Assembly (NCBI GenBank): GCA_014382345.1
Contig: JACNJX010000110.1
Location: 1-56,708 of the forward strand
Direction: 5' to 3'
Origin: Alphaproteobacteria bacterium
Lineage (GTDB): Bacteria; Pseudomonadota; Alphaproteobacteria; Rhodospirillales; Casp-alpha2
DNA length: 56,708 nucleotides
The notes under the pieces are model-generated. The model saw nothing but the letters and a program-made list of their open reading frames with translations, did no database searches and had not been told where the DNA came from. The translations under genes and the position numbers were made by a program. Shown piece by piece: positions 1 to 8,899 of this stretch. The stretch's first letter is position 1. Every line of letters starts with the position of its first letter.

Positions 1-302
1 TCCAGCCTGGAGCCAAGTTCATAGCCCAGAAACCCGACCGCACCGCCTTGAAAGGGCGGAAGACGGGAATCGTTTCGAACCCGAACCGGTTCAAGAGCCT
101 CCGCCAGTTCGGCGAAGGGATCAACCGTATCAGAGGCCGTAATGACCCGGTAAGGATCCGTCGCGATATAGGCGTAGCGCCCGCGCCCGCCCGCTTCTGC
201 CGCGCTGTCGAGGAAGGCTGTGACCGGATCTCCGGCCACGGCGGCGAACGCGTCCAACGGCTCGCGATAGCTCAGGGGAATGATGTAAGGCCGCTCGGTC
301 AT
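1..302 (-). CDS. pabB: Aminodeoxychorismate synthase component I, N-terminal part (partial)
   Basis: The reading frame begins at an ATG at 302 with a GGAAG ribosome site a few bases upstream and runs off the left edge, so only about 100 residues are seen. It starts MTERPYIIPLSY and carries the early-domain motif GAVGFLGYELGS, which is typical of the chorismate-binding PabB/TrpE family; the N-terminal wording fits PabB better than TrpE. PabB aminates chorismate to aminodeoxychorismate for folate synthesis, normally with PabA. The catalytic C-terminal chorismate-binding domain lies outside the window, so the choice between PabB and anthranilate synthase is an inference. Confidence 0.75.
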   Translation of the reverse strand, partial: MTERPYIIPLSYREPLDAFAAVAGDPVTAFLDSAAEAGGRGRYAYIATDPYRVITASDTVDPFAELAEALEPVRVRNDSRLPPFQGGAVGFLGYELGSRL

Positions 303-365
303 GTTGCTTCCGGTGCCAAACGCCCGCTTGCGGGCCAGGCCCGACGGCGGAACAGAAAGGGGGCG

Positions 366-1352
366 CTAGTTAATGTCGCCGATCACCCGGTCGGGCGGCG
401 TGTGCCCGTCGCGGAATGTCTGAATATTGATAATGACTTTATCGCCCATATCCTGGCGGCCCTCGAAGGTCGCCGAACTCATATGCGGCAACAGGATAAC
501 ATTATCCAAGGCCAGCAGTTTCGGATTGACCGCCGGTTCGTGCTCGAACACGTCGAGTCCTGCGCCGGCGATTTCTCCGGCTTCCAGCAGCCGGGTCAGG
601 GCGGCTTCGTCGATAACCTCGCCGCGCGCGGTATTGATGAGGACGGCATGGGGTCGCAGCAGTTGCAGCCGCCGGGCCGACAACAGGTGAAACGTGGCCG
701 GCGTATGGGGGCAGTTGATGGAGATGAAATCCATGCGCGCCAGCATCTGATCCAGGCTTTCCCAGTAGGTGGCTTCCAGTTCGGACTCGATTTCGTCGTG
801 CACGGGTTTGCGGTTGTGGTAATGGATCGACAGCCCGAAGCCCCTGGCCCGCCGGGCCACGGCTTGGCCGATCCGGCCCATGCCGATGATGCCGAGGCGC
901 TTGCCGAAAATTCGATGGCCCAGCATCCAGGTCGGCGCCCAGCCGGACCATTCCCCTTGGCGCAGCAGCCGCTCGCCTTCGACCAGGCGGCGCGGCACCG
1001 CCAGGATCAGCGCCATGGTCATGTCGGCGGTATCCTCTGTCAAAACATCGGGTGTGTTGGTCACCGTAATGCCCCTGGCATTGGCTGCGTCCAGGTCGAT
1101 GTGATCGACGCCGGTGCCATAATTGGCGATCAGTTTCAGGGACTCCCCTGCGTTGTTGATCAACCCCGCATCGATATGATCGGTCACGGTCGGGACCAGC
1201 ACATCCGCCGTCTGCATGGCGGCGGACAACTGGCTATCGGACATCGGCTCGTCGGAGACGTTGAGCTTGACGTCGAACAGCTCCATCAACCGGGTTTCCG
1301 TAGAATCCGGAAGCTTGCGGGTCGCCACCACATGCGGTTTTTTCTTGTTCAT
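366..1352 (-). CDS. D-2-hydroxyacid dehydrogenase (glyoxylate/hydroxypyruvate reductase-like)
   Basis: A 328-residue NAD(P)-dependent D-2-hydroxyacid dehydrogenase, the usual length for the family. The dinucleotide-binding motif GMGRIGQA lies near residue 155. The catalytic Arg sits in INTARGEV, the Glu in FEHEPAV and the His in LPHMSSAT, so the Arg-Glu-His set is complete. The sequence resembles GyaR/GhrB-type glyoxylate reductases, which reduce glyoxylate or hydroxypyruvate with NAD(P)H; the exact substrate cannot be read from sequence. The start ATG at 1352 has a strong GGAGGG site seven bases upstream. It lies 63 bases before pabB on the same strand, possibly co-transcribed, and diverges from the SH3 gene. 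Confidence 0.88.
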   Translation of the reverse strand: MNKKKPHVVATRKLPDSTETRLMELFDVKLNVSDEPMSDSQLSAAMQTADVLVPTVTDHIDAGLINNAGESLKLIANYGTGVDHIDLDAANARGITVTNTPDVLTEDTADMTMALILAVPRRLVEGERLLRQGEWSGWAPTWMLGHRIFGKRLGIIGMGRIGQAVARRARGFGLSIHYHNRKPVHDEIESELEATYWESLDQMLARMDFISINCPHTPATFHLLSARRLQLLRPHAVLINTARGEVIDEAALTRLLEAGEIAGAGLDVFEHEPAVNPKLLALDNVILLPHMSSATFEGRQDMGDKVIINIQTFRDGHTPPDRVIGDIN

Positions 1353-1555
1353 GTCTTTCCCTCCGCTGCCCAGATACTACTTCGTTGACGTTCCGCTCAG
1401 GCCATAGCAACCCTCATCCCGGTTGTCTAGTCCCCGCTTGGCCCCCGCTGTCCCCTCTGTGTCGCCAAAGCTTTAACGGGGCGCTACCGTTAGCGTTCGT
1501 CCCGGCCTATACTAGCCTATCCTTACGGCTTTTTCAGGGGTGGACTTTATCACCG

Positions 1556-2086
1556 ATGACACATTTTCGTTGCTTTCTTTTCTTCTGCCTATCTCTCGGA
1601 TTTTTTCTTTTACCTGTTGGCGTGCCCGCCCCATATGGGACGAAGGCACAGGCTCAGGGCAAGGGCACCGGGCTGCCATTGCCCCGCTTCGTCAGCCTGC
1701 GCGCCGGAGAGGTTAACCTTCGCACCGGCCCCGGCGTGCAATATCCGGTCGACTGGGTCTATTTGCGCCAGCACCTTCCCGTCGAAATCATCGCCGAATA
1801 CGGCACCTGGCGAAAAATCCGCGACTGGCAGGGAACCCAGGGCTGGGTCCACCAGAGCATGGTGTCTGGCGCGCGCACGTTTATCGTCATCGGTGAAACA
1901 CGCACCCTCCGCCGTAAGCCGGATTCCAAAAGCGGGGCCATCGCCAAAATCGAGGCCGGCGCCATCGGCAAGCTTCTGTCGTGTCCCGACCTGGACGGAT
2001 GGTGCCGCATCGAGGCCGGGAACCGGAAAGGCTTTCTCCGCCGCGTGGAATTCTGGGGTGTGCTCAGAAACGAAGTGATGGAATAG
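1556..2086 (+). CDS. Exported SH3-domain protein
   Basis: A 176-residue protein when started at ATG 1556. A longer open frame begins further upstream, but this start places a hydrophobic signal peptide (FRCFLFFCLSLGFFLLPVG) at the N-terminus. After the leader come two bacterial SH3-like repeats: one around VNLRTGPGVQYPVDWVY...GWVHQSMV and one around TRTLRRKPDSKSGAIAKIE...GWCRIEAG...GFLRRVEFWGV. Such domains usually bind cell-wall peptides, so a periplasmic, envelope-related role is likely. The gene converges with phoB. The ribosome site is poor (AGGGG about 15 bases upstream), so the start is not certain. Confidence 0.75.
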   Translation: MTHFRCFLFFCLSLGFFLLPVGVPAPYGTKAQAQGKGTGLPLPRFVSLRAGEVNLRTGPGVQYPVDWVYLRQHLPVEIIAEYGTWRKIRDWQGTQGWVHQSMVSGARTFIVIGETRTLRRKPDSKSGAIAKIEAGAIGKLLSCPDLDGWCRIEAGNRKGFLRRVEFWGVLRNEVME

Positions 2087-2109
2087 GCCGGCGCGGCCTG
2101 AAAGACGCC

Positions 2110-2802
2110 TTACTCTTCGCCCGCATCCAGCGCGTACCCTGCACCGCGAACGGTGCGGATGATGTCGCCATCGCCGGATTTGTTTAAGGCTTTGCGAAGA
2201 CGCCGGATGTGCACGTCCACCGTGCGCGGCTCGACGAACACGTCGCCGCCCCAGACTTTTCCGAGTAGGCGTTCGCGGGACAAAACCCGTCCCGGCCGTT
2301 CCATCAGCACTTCCAACAGCCGAAAAGCGGTCGGGCTCAGCTCCACGGGAACGCCGTCCCGGGTGACTTTATGGGTTTCCCTGTCGAGCACGACGCCCGC
2401 ATAGGCACTGGCCGGACCGGAAGCCTCGGGTGCGGCCCGGCGCAGCAGCGCCTTGATGCGGGCAACCATTTCCCTAGGTGAATAGGGTTTGACCACGTAA
2501 TCGTCGGCGCCGGCTTCCAGGCCCAGCACCCGATCGCCCTCCTCGCCCCTGGCGGTCAGCATGATGATGGGCAATTGCCGGGTTTCGGCGCGCGCGCGCA
2601 GTTCGCGGCAGATGTCTATGCCGGAGCGTTCCGGCAACATCCAGTCGACCACCACCAGATCCGGAACTTCCATATCGACGCGCCGCATCGCCTCTTCACC
2701 GGTGTCGGCGACAAGCGTGCGAAAGCCTTCCTTTTCCAGGTTATAGCGAAGCATTTCAGCCTGGGGCATTTCGTCTTCGATGATGAGGACAAGCGGAGAC
2801 AT
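2110..2802 (-). CDS. phoB: Phosphate regulon response regulator PhoB
   Basis: A 230-residue OmpR/PhoB-class response regulator. The receiver domain covers residues 1-120, with the acidic pocket at Glu9-Asp10, the phosphoacceptor Asp53 in VVVDWMLP, and the Thr and Lys in MLTARGE and VVKPYSP. A winged-helix DNA-binding domain follows at about 135-228 (LSPTAFRLLEVLMERPGRVLSRERLL, VDVHIRRLRKAL). It should be phosphorylated by PhoR under phosphate limitation and bind Pho boxes. It is the last gene of the pstSCAB-phoB operon, 38 bases after pstB. The phoU gene that normally lies between them is absent. Confidence 0.95.
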   Translation of the reverse strand: MSPLVLIIEDEMPQAEMLRYNLEKEGFRTLVADTGEEAMRRVDMEVPDLVVVDWMLPERSGIDICRELRARAETRQLPIIMLTARGEEGDRVLGLEAGADDYVVKPYSPREMVARIKALLRRAAPEASGPASAYAGVVLDRETHKVTRDGVPVELSPTAFRLLEVLMERPGRVLSRERLLGKVWGGDVFVEPRTVDVHIRRLRKALNKSGDGDIIRTVRGAGYALDAGEE

Positions 2803-2840
2803 GGTGTTAGCTCTGGACCAGCCGGTTCTTTCTGTTCGGT

Positions 2841-3689
2841 CTACCCGATGCGACCCATCACGTAATCACGCGTGCGTTCGTCCTGCGGATCGCCGAAAAC
2901 GGTTTCGGTATCGCCTTTCTCAACCAGCCGTCCAAGATGGAAATACGCAGTCTTTTGCGAAAGGCGGGCGGCCTGTTGCATGGAATGGGTGACAATAACG
3001 ATGGTGTATCGCTCCTTCAACTCCGCGATCAGTTCTTCGATCCTGGCGGTGGCGATCGGGTCGAGCGCCGAGCACGGCTCGTCCATCAAAATGATTTCGG
3101 GCTCGACGGCGATGGCGCGGGCGATGCACAGGCGCTGCTGCTGGCCGCCGGACAGGCTGGTGCCCGGCGCGCGCAAACGGTCGCGCACTTCATCCAGCAG
3201 GCCGGCACGGTCCAGGCTGCGCAGCACGATGGCGTCCCGTTCCTCGCTGTTTGCACACATGCCGTGGATTTTCGGGCCGTATGCCACATTGTCGTAGATG
3301 GATTTTGGGAACGGATTGGGTTTCTGGAACACCATGCCGATGCGGGTGCGAAGCTGCACCACGTCCTGGCCCGAGGCGTAGATGTCCTCACCGTCCAGTT
3401 TGACCTGGCCTTCGATCCGGCAGCCGGGAACGACATCGTTCATCCGGTTAAGGCAGCGGATAAAGGTCGACTTGCCGCACCCGGAGGGACCGATCAGGGC
3501 GGTGACGTGGTGGGGTTCTATTTCCAGGTTGATGTCGTGCAGGGCCGGCTTGTCGCCATAGAAAACCGTCAGGTCTTCGGTCGCCATCTTGGCGACGGGT
3601 TGCGCGCTATCAAGGACATGCACATTTGCCCCGGATTGTGTTTCCGGGGACGCTTCCATTCCGGAAGAGGTCATTTCAGATATCTCCAT
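2841..3689 (-). CDS. pstB: Phosphate ABC transporter ATP-binding protein PstB
   Basis: A 282-residue ABC ATPase that powers high-affinity phosphate import through PstC-PstA at the inner membrane. Visible motifs are the Walker [10 protein letters not shown], the ABC signature LSGGQQQRL, the Walker [12 protein letters not shown] and the switch His in [12 protein letters not shown]. PstB-specific wording includes [20 protein letters not shown]. The first 25 or so residues ([18 protein letters not shown]) are an unconserved extension. The start overlaps the pstA stop by one base (TAATG), which implies coupled translation. Confidence 0.96.
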   Translation of the reverse strand: MEISEMTSSGMEASPETQSGANVHVLDSAQPVAKMATEDLTVFYGDKPALHDINLEIEPHHVTALIGPSGCGKSTFIRCLNRMNDVVPGCRIEGQVKLDGEDIYASGQDVVQLRTRIGMVFQKPNPFPKSIYDNVAYGPKIHGMCANSEERDAIVLRSLDRAGLLDEVRDRLRAPGTSLSGGQQQRLCIARAIAVEPEIILMDEPCSALDPIATARIEELIAELKERYTIVIVTHSMQQAARLSQKTAYFHLGRLVEKGDTETVFGDPQDERTRDYVMGRIG

Positions 3690-4942
3690 TACCAGCGAAT
3701 TTCATATTTTTTACGTAACAATACGGCCGTCAGGTTCATAAGGATGGTAAATGCCAGCAGGATCAGGATCGCCGCCGCCGTGCGTTCCTCGAATCCGCGC
3801 TCCGGGCTGTCCGCCCACAGAAACACCTGTACGGGCAAGGCCGTGGCCGGGGAAAGAATGGTCTCCGGCAGATCGACGACGAAGGCGACCATGCCGATCA
3901 TCAACAATGGCGCGGTTTCCCCCAACGCCCGGGCGGTGCCGATGATGGTGCCGGTCAGCACGCCGGGCATGGCCAGCGGCAGGACATGGTGGAACACCGC
4001 CTGCAAGGGGCTGGCGCCGACGGCCAGCGCGGCCTCGCGGATCGACGGCGGAACCGCCTTCAGCGCCGCGCGTCCGGTGATGATAATGGTCGGAAGGGTC
4101 ATCAGGGCCAGGACCATGCCGCCGACCATCGGCGCCGAACGCGGCAGTTCGAAAACATTGAGAAACACCGCCAATCCCAGCAGGCCGAAAACGATCGACG
4201 GCACGGCGGCCAGGTTGTTGATGTTGACTTCGATGAAGTCCGTCCAGCGGTTCCGCGTCGCAAGTTCCTCCAGGTACACCGCCGTCAAAACGCCCAGCGG
4301 AAAAGAAAGGGCCAGACATACCAGCAGGCTGAACAGGGACCCAAGAACGGCAACGGCAATACCGGCCAGTTCCGGTTCCCTGGAATCCCCGGATGTGAAA
4401 AAGTGCCAATTGAAACGGGTTTCCACCCGACCGTCATCCTCCAGGCTGTCAACCCAGGCGATCTGCCGATCCTTAAGGCGGCGTTCGTCTTCGGGCAGAG
4501 CACGGGAAATTTCCCCTTTGACGAACATATCCACGTCCGCTCCCGCCCGGACCCAAAGGGAAACCGCTTTACCGCGATAACCCGGGTTTTCCTCCACCAA
4601 AGCTTTCAGGCGATAGGGCGCTTCGGAACTGACAAGGGCGTACAGTTTGCGTTTGTCGCGCCGCTTTTTGACCTCTGGAAAATATTCGCGCAGGCCGCGC
4701 TTGACCATACCCTGGTAGTTGTCGCCCTCGGCGTCGACGGCAACGTCTATCTGGACATAGGTCTGCTTAAAAGCGCTAAGGCCCGAAGCAAGAACGACTC
4801 CGAACAGCACTGTCAGGAAAATCAACCCGACGCTGACGGCCGCAACGCCGATGCGACGGAATCGCACTTCTGCCTTGTGGCGCTTGTCCCTAAGGTCCGC
4901 CATCCGTTTCTGGCGCTTAACGGTATCGACCTGCTCAATCAT
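3689..4942 (-). CDS. pstA: Phosphate ABC transporter permease PstA (long, DUF3333-type)
   Basis: A 417-residue permease subunit, longer than the roughly 290 residues of enterobacterial PstA. The extra part is an N-terminal region with one membrane segment (about residues 28-52) followed by a hydrophilic, presumably periplasmic domain up to about residue 170; this matches the DUF3333 extension known in alphaproteobacterial PstA. The C-terminal half is the ordinary permease core with several membrane helices and the coupling-loop region [30 protein letters not shown]. It overlaps the pstC 3' end by eight bases. Confidence 0.93.
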   Translation of the reverse strand: MIEQVDTVKRQKRMADLRDKRHKAEVRFRRIGVAAVSVGLIFLTVLFGVVLASGLSAFKQTYVQIDVAVDAEGDNYQGMVKRGLREYFPEVKKRRDKRKLYALVSSEAPYRLKALVEENPGYRGKAVSLWVRAGADVDMFVKGEISRALPEDERRLKDRQIAWVDSLEDDGRVETRFNWHFFTSGDSREPELAGIAVAVLGSLFSLLVCLALSFPLGVLTAVYLEELATRNRWTDFIEVNINNLAAVPSIVFGLLGLAVFLNVFELPRSAPMVGGMVLALMTLPTIIITGRAALKAVPPSIREAALAVGASPLQAVFHHVLPLAMPGVLTGTIIGTARALGETAPLLMIGMVAFVVDLPETILSPATALPVQVFLWADSPERGFEERTAAAILILLAFTILMNLTAVLLRKKYEIRW

Positions 4943-5888
4943 ATTGTTCCCGATAGGTTTTGACGATCTTGAGCGCGATCACGTTCAGGATCAGGGTTAC
5001 GACAAACAGCAACAAACCCAGGGCAAATGCGGACAGGGTCTTGGCGCTGTCAAATTCCTGGTCGCCGGTCAGAAGCGTCACGATTTGCACGGTTACGGTA
5101 GTTACGGCCTCAAGGGGATTGATCGTCAGGTTCGCCGTCAGCCCGGCGGCCATGACGACGATCATGGTTTCTCCAATAACCCGCGACGTCGCCAGCAGCA
5201 TGCCGCCTGCAATACCCGGGAGCGCGGCGGGGAGAACGACCTGGCGGACCATTTCGGAGCGCGTTGCGCCCATGCCGAGCGCGCCTTCCTTGAGCGCACT
5301 GGGAACGGCGGTTATGGCATCATCCGTAATGGAGGACACAAAGGGGATGGTCATAACTCCCATGACAAGGCCTGCGGCCAGAGCGCTTTCCGATGACACC
5401 GCAAGACCGATGCTTTCACCGCCCTGTCGCAACAAGGGCGCCACAAACAGGGCCGCAAAAAACCCGTAAACAACCGTCGGAATACCGGCCAGAACCTCCA
5501 GCGCCGGTTTGACCACGGCACGGAAGCGGGGCGATGCATATTCCGCGATGTATATCGCGGCATAAAGACCGACAGGCCCCGAAACGGAAAGCGCAATAGC
5601 GCTGATAAGCGCCGTCCCGACCAGCAGGGGGATCGCCCCGAACGCGCCGCTGGCGCCAACCTGATCGGCGCGGATTGCCGTTTGCGGCGACCATTGCAAA
5701 CCGAACAGAAAGTCCGTTATGGGAACCTTGCGGAAGAACAGAAACGATTCGAAGACCAACGACAAGACAATGCCGATGGTCGTCAAAACGGCTACCGTGG
5801 AGCAGGCAATGAGCAAGCCCATCACCATACGCTCCACGATCACCTTCCGGGTTGGGATCGACGTGCCAAAAACCCTGTTTCGGGGCAT
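4935..5888 (-). CDS. pstC: Phosphate ABC transporter permease PstC
   Basis: A 317-residue permease when started at the ATG at 5888 (MPRNRVFGTS), which has a GGAGG site five bases upstream. A longer open frame reaching 5996 would overlap pstS and begin with unconserved sequence, so I reject that start. About six membrane helices are visible. The coupling-loop region KEGALGMGATRSEMVRQVVLPAALPGIAGG is diagnostic for the family. With PstA it forms the membrane channel of the phosphate importer. A GC hairpin (CCCCC-TGGC-GGGGG) lies in the 49-base gap after pstS. Confidence 0.94.
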   Translation of the reverse strand: MPRNRVFGTSIPTRKVIVERMVMGLLIACSTVAVLTTIGIVLSLVFESFLFFRKVPITDFLFGLQWSPQTAIRADQVGASGAFGAIPLLVGTALISAIALSVSGPVGLYAAIYIAEYASPRFRAVVKPALEVLAGIPTVVYGFFAALFVAPLLRQGGESIGLAVSSESALAAGLVMGVMTIPFVSSITDDAITAVPSALKEGALGMGATRSEMVRQVVLPAALPGIAGGMLLATSRVIGETMIVVMAAGLTANLTINPLEAVTTVTVQIVTLLTGDQEFDSAKTLSAFALGLLLFVVTLILNVIALKIVKTYREQYD

Positions 5889-5937
5889 CCGGCCTCCGTC
5901 GATCCCGCCACCGGTTCCCCCTGGCGGGGGGATATGG

Positions 5938-6990
5938 TTACATGTTGAGGTTGGCAAGGGTTTTGACTTTCCCGTTCCAGTCTGCCCGTTCTTCATCGGA
6001 CATCGGGATCAACCCCTTGTCTGTCAGATAGCCTTCTTCACCCCAGGCTTTGTCGTTGGTGAATTCGGCCATGTATTCCTTGATGCCCGGGACGACGCCG
6101 ATGTGGTCCTTCTTGACGTAGAAGAACAAGGGGCGCGATACCGGGTATTTGCCGTCGGCAATATTCTCAAAGGTCGGCTTTTGGCCGTTGATCACGCTTC
6201 CCTGCACCTTGTCGGCGTTCTGGTCCAGAAAGCTGTAGCCGAAGATGCCGAGCGCCTTCGGGTTGGCGTTAAGTTTCTGGACGATCAGGTTGTCGTTTTC
6301 ACCGGCTTCGATGTAGGTGCCATCCTCGCGGATGGTGTGGCAGAGCGATTTATAAGCCTTCTTGTTTTTCTTCTTCATCGCCTTGATCCACTTGAAGGTC
6401 TTGCAGCCGCCTTCCATGGCCAGTTCGACGAACGCGTCGCGGGTGCCGGACGTCGGCGGCGGACCGAGAACCTCGATCCTGGTGTCGGGAAGGGACGCAT
6501 TCACGTCTTTCCAGGTTTTATAGGGGTTGGCGATGGTTTTGCCCTCGCCAGCCGGAATGTCCCGGGCCAGCGCCAGAAACACGTCCTTGAGCGACAGAGT
6601 GAAGACTTCGGTCTTTTTTGAATTGGCCATAACGATGCCGTCGTAGCCGACCTTGACCTCGATAATATCGGTAATTCCGTTCTTGGCGCACCGCTTGACT
6701 TCGGATTTCTTGATGCGGCGCGACGCGTTTGTGATGTCCGGGTGCCTGTCACCGACGCCGGCGCAGAACAACTTGAGGCCACCGCCGGAACCGGTGCTTT
6801 CAACGACGGGGGTCTTAAATGGCGTGCTCTTTCCGAACTTTTCCGCCACCACGGTGGCAAAGGGATAAACCGTGGACGAGCCGACGATTTTGATCTGATC
6901 GCGGGCCTGGGCAACGCCGGCCATGGAAACGGCCACAACGGCCCCGGTTACGGCAACAGCGACAGCAAGAACTCGGGTTTTAAGGAACAT
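5938..6990 (-). CDS. pstS: Periplasmic phosphate-binding protein PstS
   Basis: A 350-residue periplasmic phosphate receptor that delivers phosphate to PstCAB. The chosen ATG at 6990 (MFLKTRVLAVAV) follows an AGAGAGAG ribosome site and gives a clean signal peptide with cleavage likely after VAQA. The mature start RDQIKIVGSSTVYPF contains the conserved phosphate-binding GSSTVYP. Further ligand-loop motifs are ESTGSGGG and PTSGTRDAFVE. The expected start of this operon is marked by a Pho box about 80 bases upstream. Alternative upstream starts (7008 ATG, 7011 TTG) lack a ribosome site. Confidence 0.95.
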   Translation of the reverse strand: MFLKTRVLAVAVAVTGAVVAVSMAGVAQARDQIKIVGSSTVYPFATVVAEKFGKSTPFKTPVVESTGSGGGLKLFCAGVGDRHPDITNASRRIKKSEVKRCAKNGITDIIEVKVGYDGIVMANSKKTEVFTLSLKDVFLALARDIPAGEGKTIANPYKTWKDVNASLPDTRIEVLGPPPTSGTRDAFVELAMEGGCKTFKWIKAMKKKNKKAYKSLCHTIREDGTYIEAGENDNLIVQKLNANPKALGIFGYSFLDQNADKVQGSVINGQKPTFENIADGKYPVSRPLFFYVKKDHIGVVPGIKEYMAEFTNDKAWGEEGYLTDKGLIPMSDEERADWNGKVKTLANLNM

Positions 6991-7022
6991 TATCTCTCTC
7001 TTTCTCATCAAACATACAAAGG

Positions 7023-7038
7023 CGGACGATTTCGTCCG
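7023..7038. repeat. Inverted repeat in the pstS 5' untranslated region
   Basis: A perfect 7-bp inverted repeat, CGGACGA-TT-TCGTCCG, lies between the Pho box and the pstS start. It could form a short hairpin in the leader RNA. No function can be assigned. Confidence 0.4.
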
Positions 7039-7072
7039 TTCACCGCCGGACCTTAAGGTGAGCGGGTTTCGC

Positions 7073-7105
7073 TTTTGTGACAGTTTGATGAAACTTTTAT
7101 GACAG
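7073..7105 (-). promoter_or_regulatory. Pho box (three 11-bp repeats) upstream of pstS
   Basis: Read on the minus strand, three contiguous 11-base units appear: CTGTCATAAAA, GTTTCATCAAA and CTGTCACAAAA. The outer two match the known PhoB-binding half-site (CTGTCAT followed by four A/T-rich bases) almost perfectly, and the middle one is a weaker copy. The element lies 83 bases upstream of the pstS start and just after the phoR stop, where a phosphate-starvation promoter is expected. PhoB binding is inferred from the consensus. Confidence 0.9.
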
Positions 7106-7121
7106 CCGAAAAGACGGGCGT

Positions 7122-8204
7122 TCAGGCGTTTCCGGACGGGAGGTTGACCGTAAAGCAGGTTTCTCCGCCCGGCGTGCTCCGGATTTCCAGGGTGCCGCGA
7201 TGACGGGCAACGATATGTTTTACGATGGCCAAGCCCAATCCGGTCCCCCCCATGGAGCGCGAACGCCCCTTATCGACCCGGTAAAACCGTTCCGTTAGAC
7301 GGGGGATGTCTTCGGCCGGGATTCCCTCGCCATGGTTGGTGACGGCGACCGAAACCAACGGCGGCACATTATCGGACGGGTCCGATTCCGCCTTTAACTC
7401 GATACGAACCAGTGTGCCTTCGTGACCGTAGGACACAGCATTGGACACCAGATTCTGGAACACCTGCACCAGTTCGTCGGTGACCCCTTTCGCGACAACC
7501 GGCGCGTCCGGCTTCTCAATTTGAATTTTCATGCCACGCCCCCTGGCCCGGACCGAAAGAATATCCGCCACCTGTTTCAACAGGCCGACAAGATCAACCG
7601 TGCCTTCCGGCAGGATGTGTTCGCCGGCCTCCACCTTCGACAGGGTCAAAAGGTCGTTAATCAGACGCGTCATGCGCTTGGCCTCGTCCTCCATGATCTG
7701 CAAAAATCGGTCCCGCGCCTCCGGGTCTTCGCGGGCCGGGCCGCGCAGGGTCTCGATAAACCCCAACAAAGACGATAACGGAGAGCGCATTTCGTGGCTG
7801 ACGTTGGAAACGAAATCGGCGCGCATCCGTTCGGCGCGGCGCATCGCCGTCATGTCATGCAAAACGACGATCACCCAGGCCGGCCCTATGGATTTCAGGC
7901 CTGGAAGCCGCCAAAGGTTCAATTCAAAGGTTCTGGAAACGGGGGCGGGAAATTCCACCTGTGTCCTTGGAATTGGCGTCCCGGAGAGAACGGTCTTCAC
8001 GGTTTTCAGAATCGGGGTGGAAAGTTCCGAGGCCGCGAAATCCGAGTCCAAGGCATCGACGCCGAAAAGATTCAGCGCGGCCTGGTTGGCGTCGACGAGC
8101 CTGAGGTTCCGGTCGATGGCGAACACCGGGTCCGGCAAGCCGTCCAGAATCCGGGCATCGAAAGGAAGCTCGCCGTTTTCCTGCCTCAACCCCTTATCGT
8201 TCAT
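7122..8204 (-). CDS. phoR: Phosphate regulon sensor kinase PhoR, soluble form
   Basis: A 360-residue histidine kinase from the ATG at 8204 (MNDKGLRQENG), which has an AGGGA ribosome site; a frame reaching 8267 exists but lacks one. A PAS domain comes first (about residues 18-125, LDGLPDPVFAIDRNLRLVDANQAAL). Next is the HisKA dimerisation helix with the phosphoacceptor His in FVSNVSHEMRSPLSSLLGF, then the ATPase domain with the N box NLVSNAVSYG and G boxes GEGIPAEDI and GGTGLGLAIV. I find no membrane segment, although PhoR is normally membrane-anchored. The gene lies directly upstream of pstS and ends 17 bases from the Pho box. Confidence 0.9.
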   Translation of the reverse strand: MNDKGLRQENGELPFDARILDGLPDPVFAIDRNLRLVDANQAALNLFGVDALDSDFAASELSTPILKTVKTVLSGTPIPRTQVEFPAPVSRTFELNLWRLPGLKSIGPAWVIVVLHDMTAMRRAERMRADFVSNVSHEMRSPLSSLLGFIETLRGPAREDPEARDRFLQIMEDEAKRMTRLINDLLTLSKVEAGEHILPEGTVDLVGLLKQVADILSVRARGRGMKIQIEKPDAPVVAKGVTDELVQVFQNLVSNAVSYGHEGTLVRIELKAESDPSDNVPPLVSVAVTNHGEGIPAEDIPRLTERFYRVDKGRSRSMGGTGLGLAIVKHIVARHRGTLEIRSTPGGETCFTVNLPSGNA

Positions 8205-8284
8205 GGTTCCCTGCCTGCTTGGCGTTTCCGGGCGGGCACTTTGCGCGAAGGATCGGTGTTTTGGCAAGGCCTAGCCAAAAAGGG

Positions 8285-8872
8285 TCAGGCGAAATCGCCG
8301 GCTAGGGCGTCCTTGACGGCGGCGGACAGCACCGCCATGTGGCCGTATCTTTCGTGACCGATCCCCAGCGTCACTTGGCATTCGGGATCGCGGAATTTTT
8401 CCACCTGGGCATCGGTAAAGGGGAAGTGCAGGAACTGGATTGACGATGCCTTGCCCTCGGCCGAGGTGCGGTCGATATCCTCTTCCGGCACGGCGGCGAT
8501 GGCCTCTCCGTCCAGCGCCAGGGTCACCGTATGCTCGACGCCGCCGAGACCGGCCAGGAAATCCGCCCGGCGCACCGGCTCGTCAATTTCAAACATCAAC
8601 GTGGCGACCAGCTCGCGGCCCTTCGGAATCAGCGGATTGTAGGCGCTAAGTTCGTCTTCGATCTGTGCCTCTCCGCCCTGCTCGATGTAGAGCATTTCCT
8701 GCACCTGATGCAGCATGGTGTCGTAGGATTCGAAATAGAACGTCGCATCGGGTCCGATGAAAACCCGGCGGTTTTTCTTCAGTTCCGTCATCGCGCGTTT
8801 GCGTTCCGGGCGGAGTGGGATGTAAGCGTCCAGGGATAAAATATCGTCCCGGGTGATTTCCTGTTTCGGCAT
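8285..8872 (-). CDS. DUF3501 family protein
   Basis: A 195-residue soluble protein resembling the DUF3501 family. Recognisable stretches include an N-terminal ITRDDILSLDAYIPLRPERKR and the acidic middle EMLYIEQGGEAQIEDELSAYNPLIP. No catalytic motif, signal peptide or membrane segment is visible. The start ATG has an AAGGA site eight bases upstream. DUF3501 genes commonly sit beside rubrerythrin and CCG-domain iron-sulfur proteins, as here, so a role in the same oxidative-stress or electron-transfer pathway is likely. The biochemical function is unknown. Confidence 0.8.
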   Translation of the reverse strand: MPKQEITRDDILSLDAYIPLRPERKRAMTELKKNRRVFIGPDATFYFESYDTMLHQVQEMLYIEQGGEAQIEDELSAYNPLIPKGRELVATLMFEIDEPVRRADFLAGLGGVEHTVTLALDGEAIAAVPEEDIDRTSAEGKASSIQFLHFPFTDAQVEKFRDPECQVTLGIGHERYGHMAVLSAAVKDALAGDFA

Positions 8873-8899
8873 TGGGAGTGTCCTTTTTTTCCGGTGCGG

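Noticed and set aside
2937-4580. A 547-codon plus-strand open frame over pstB and pstA
   Set aside because: It is antisense to well-conserved transporter genes, has no recognisable domain, and reflects the high GC third-position pattern of the true frame.
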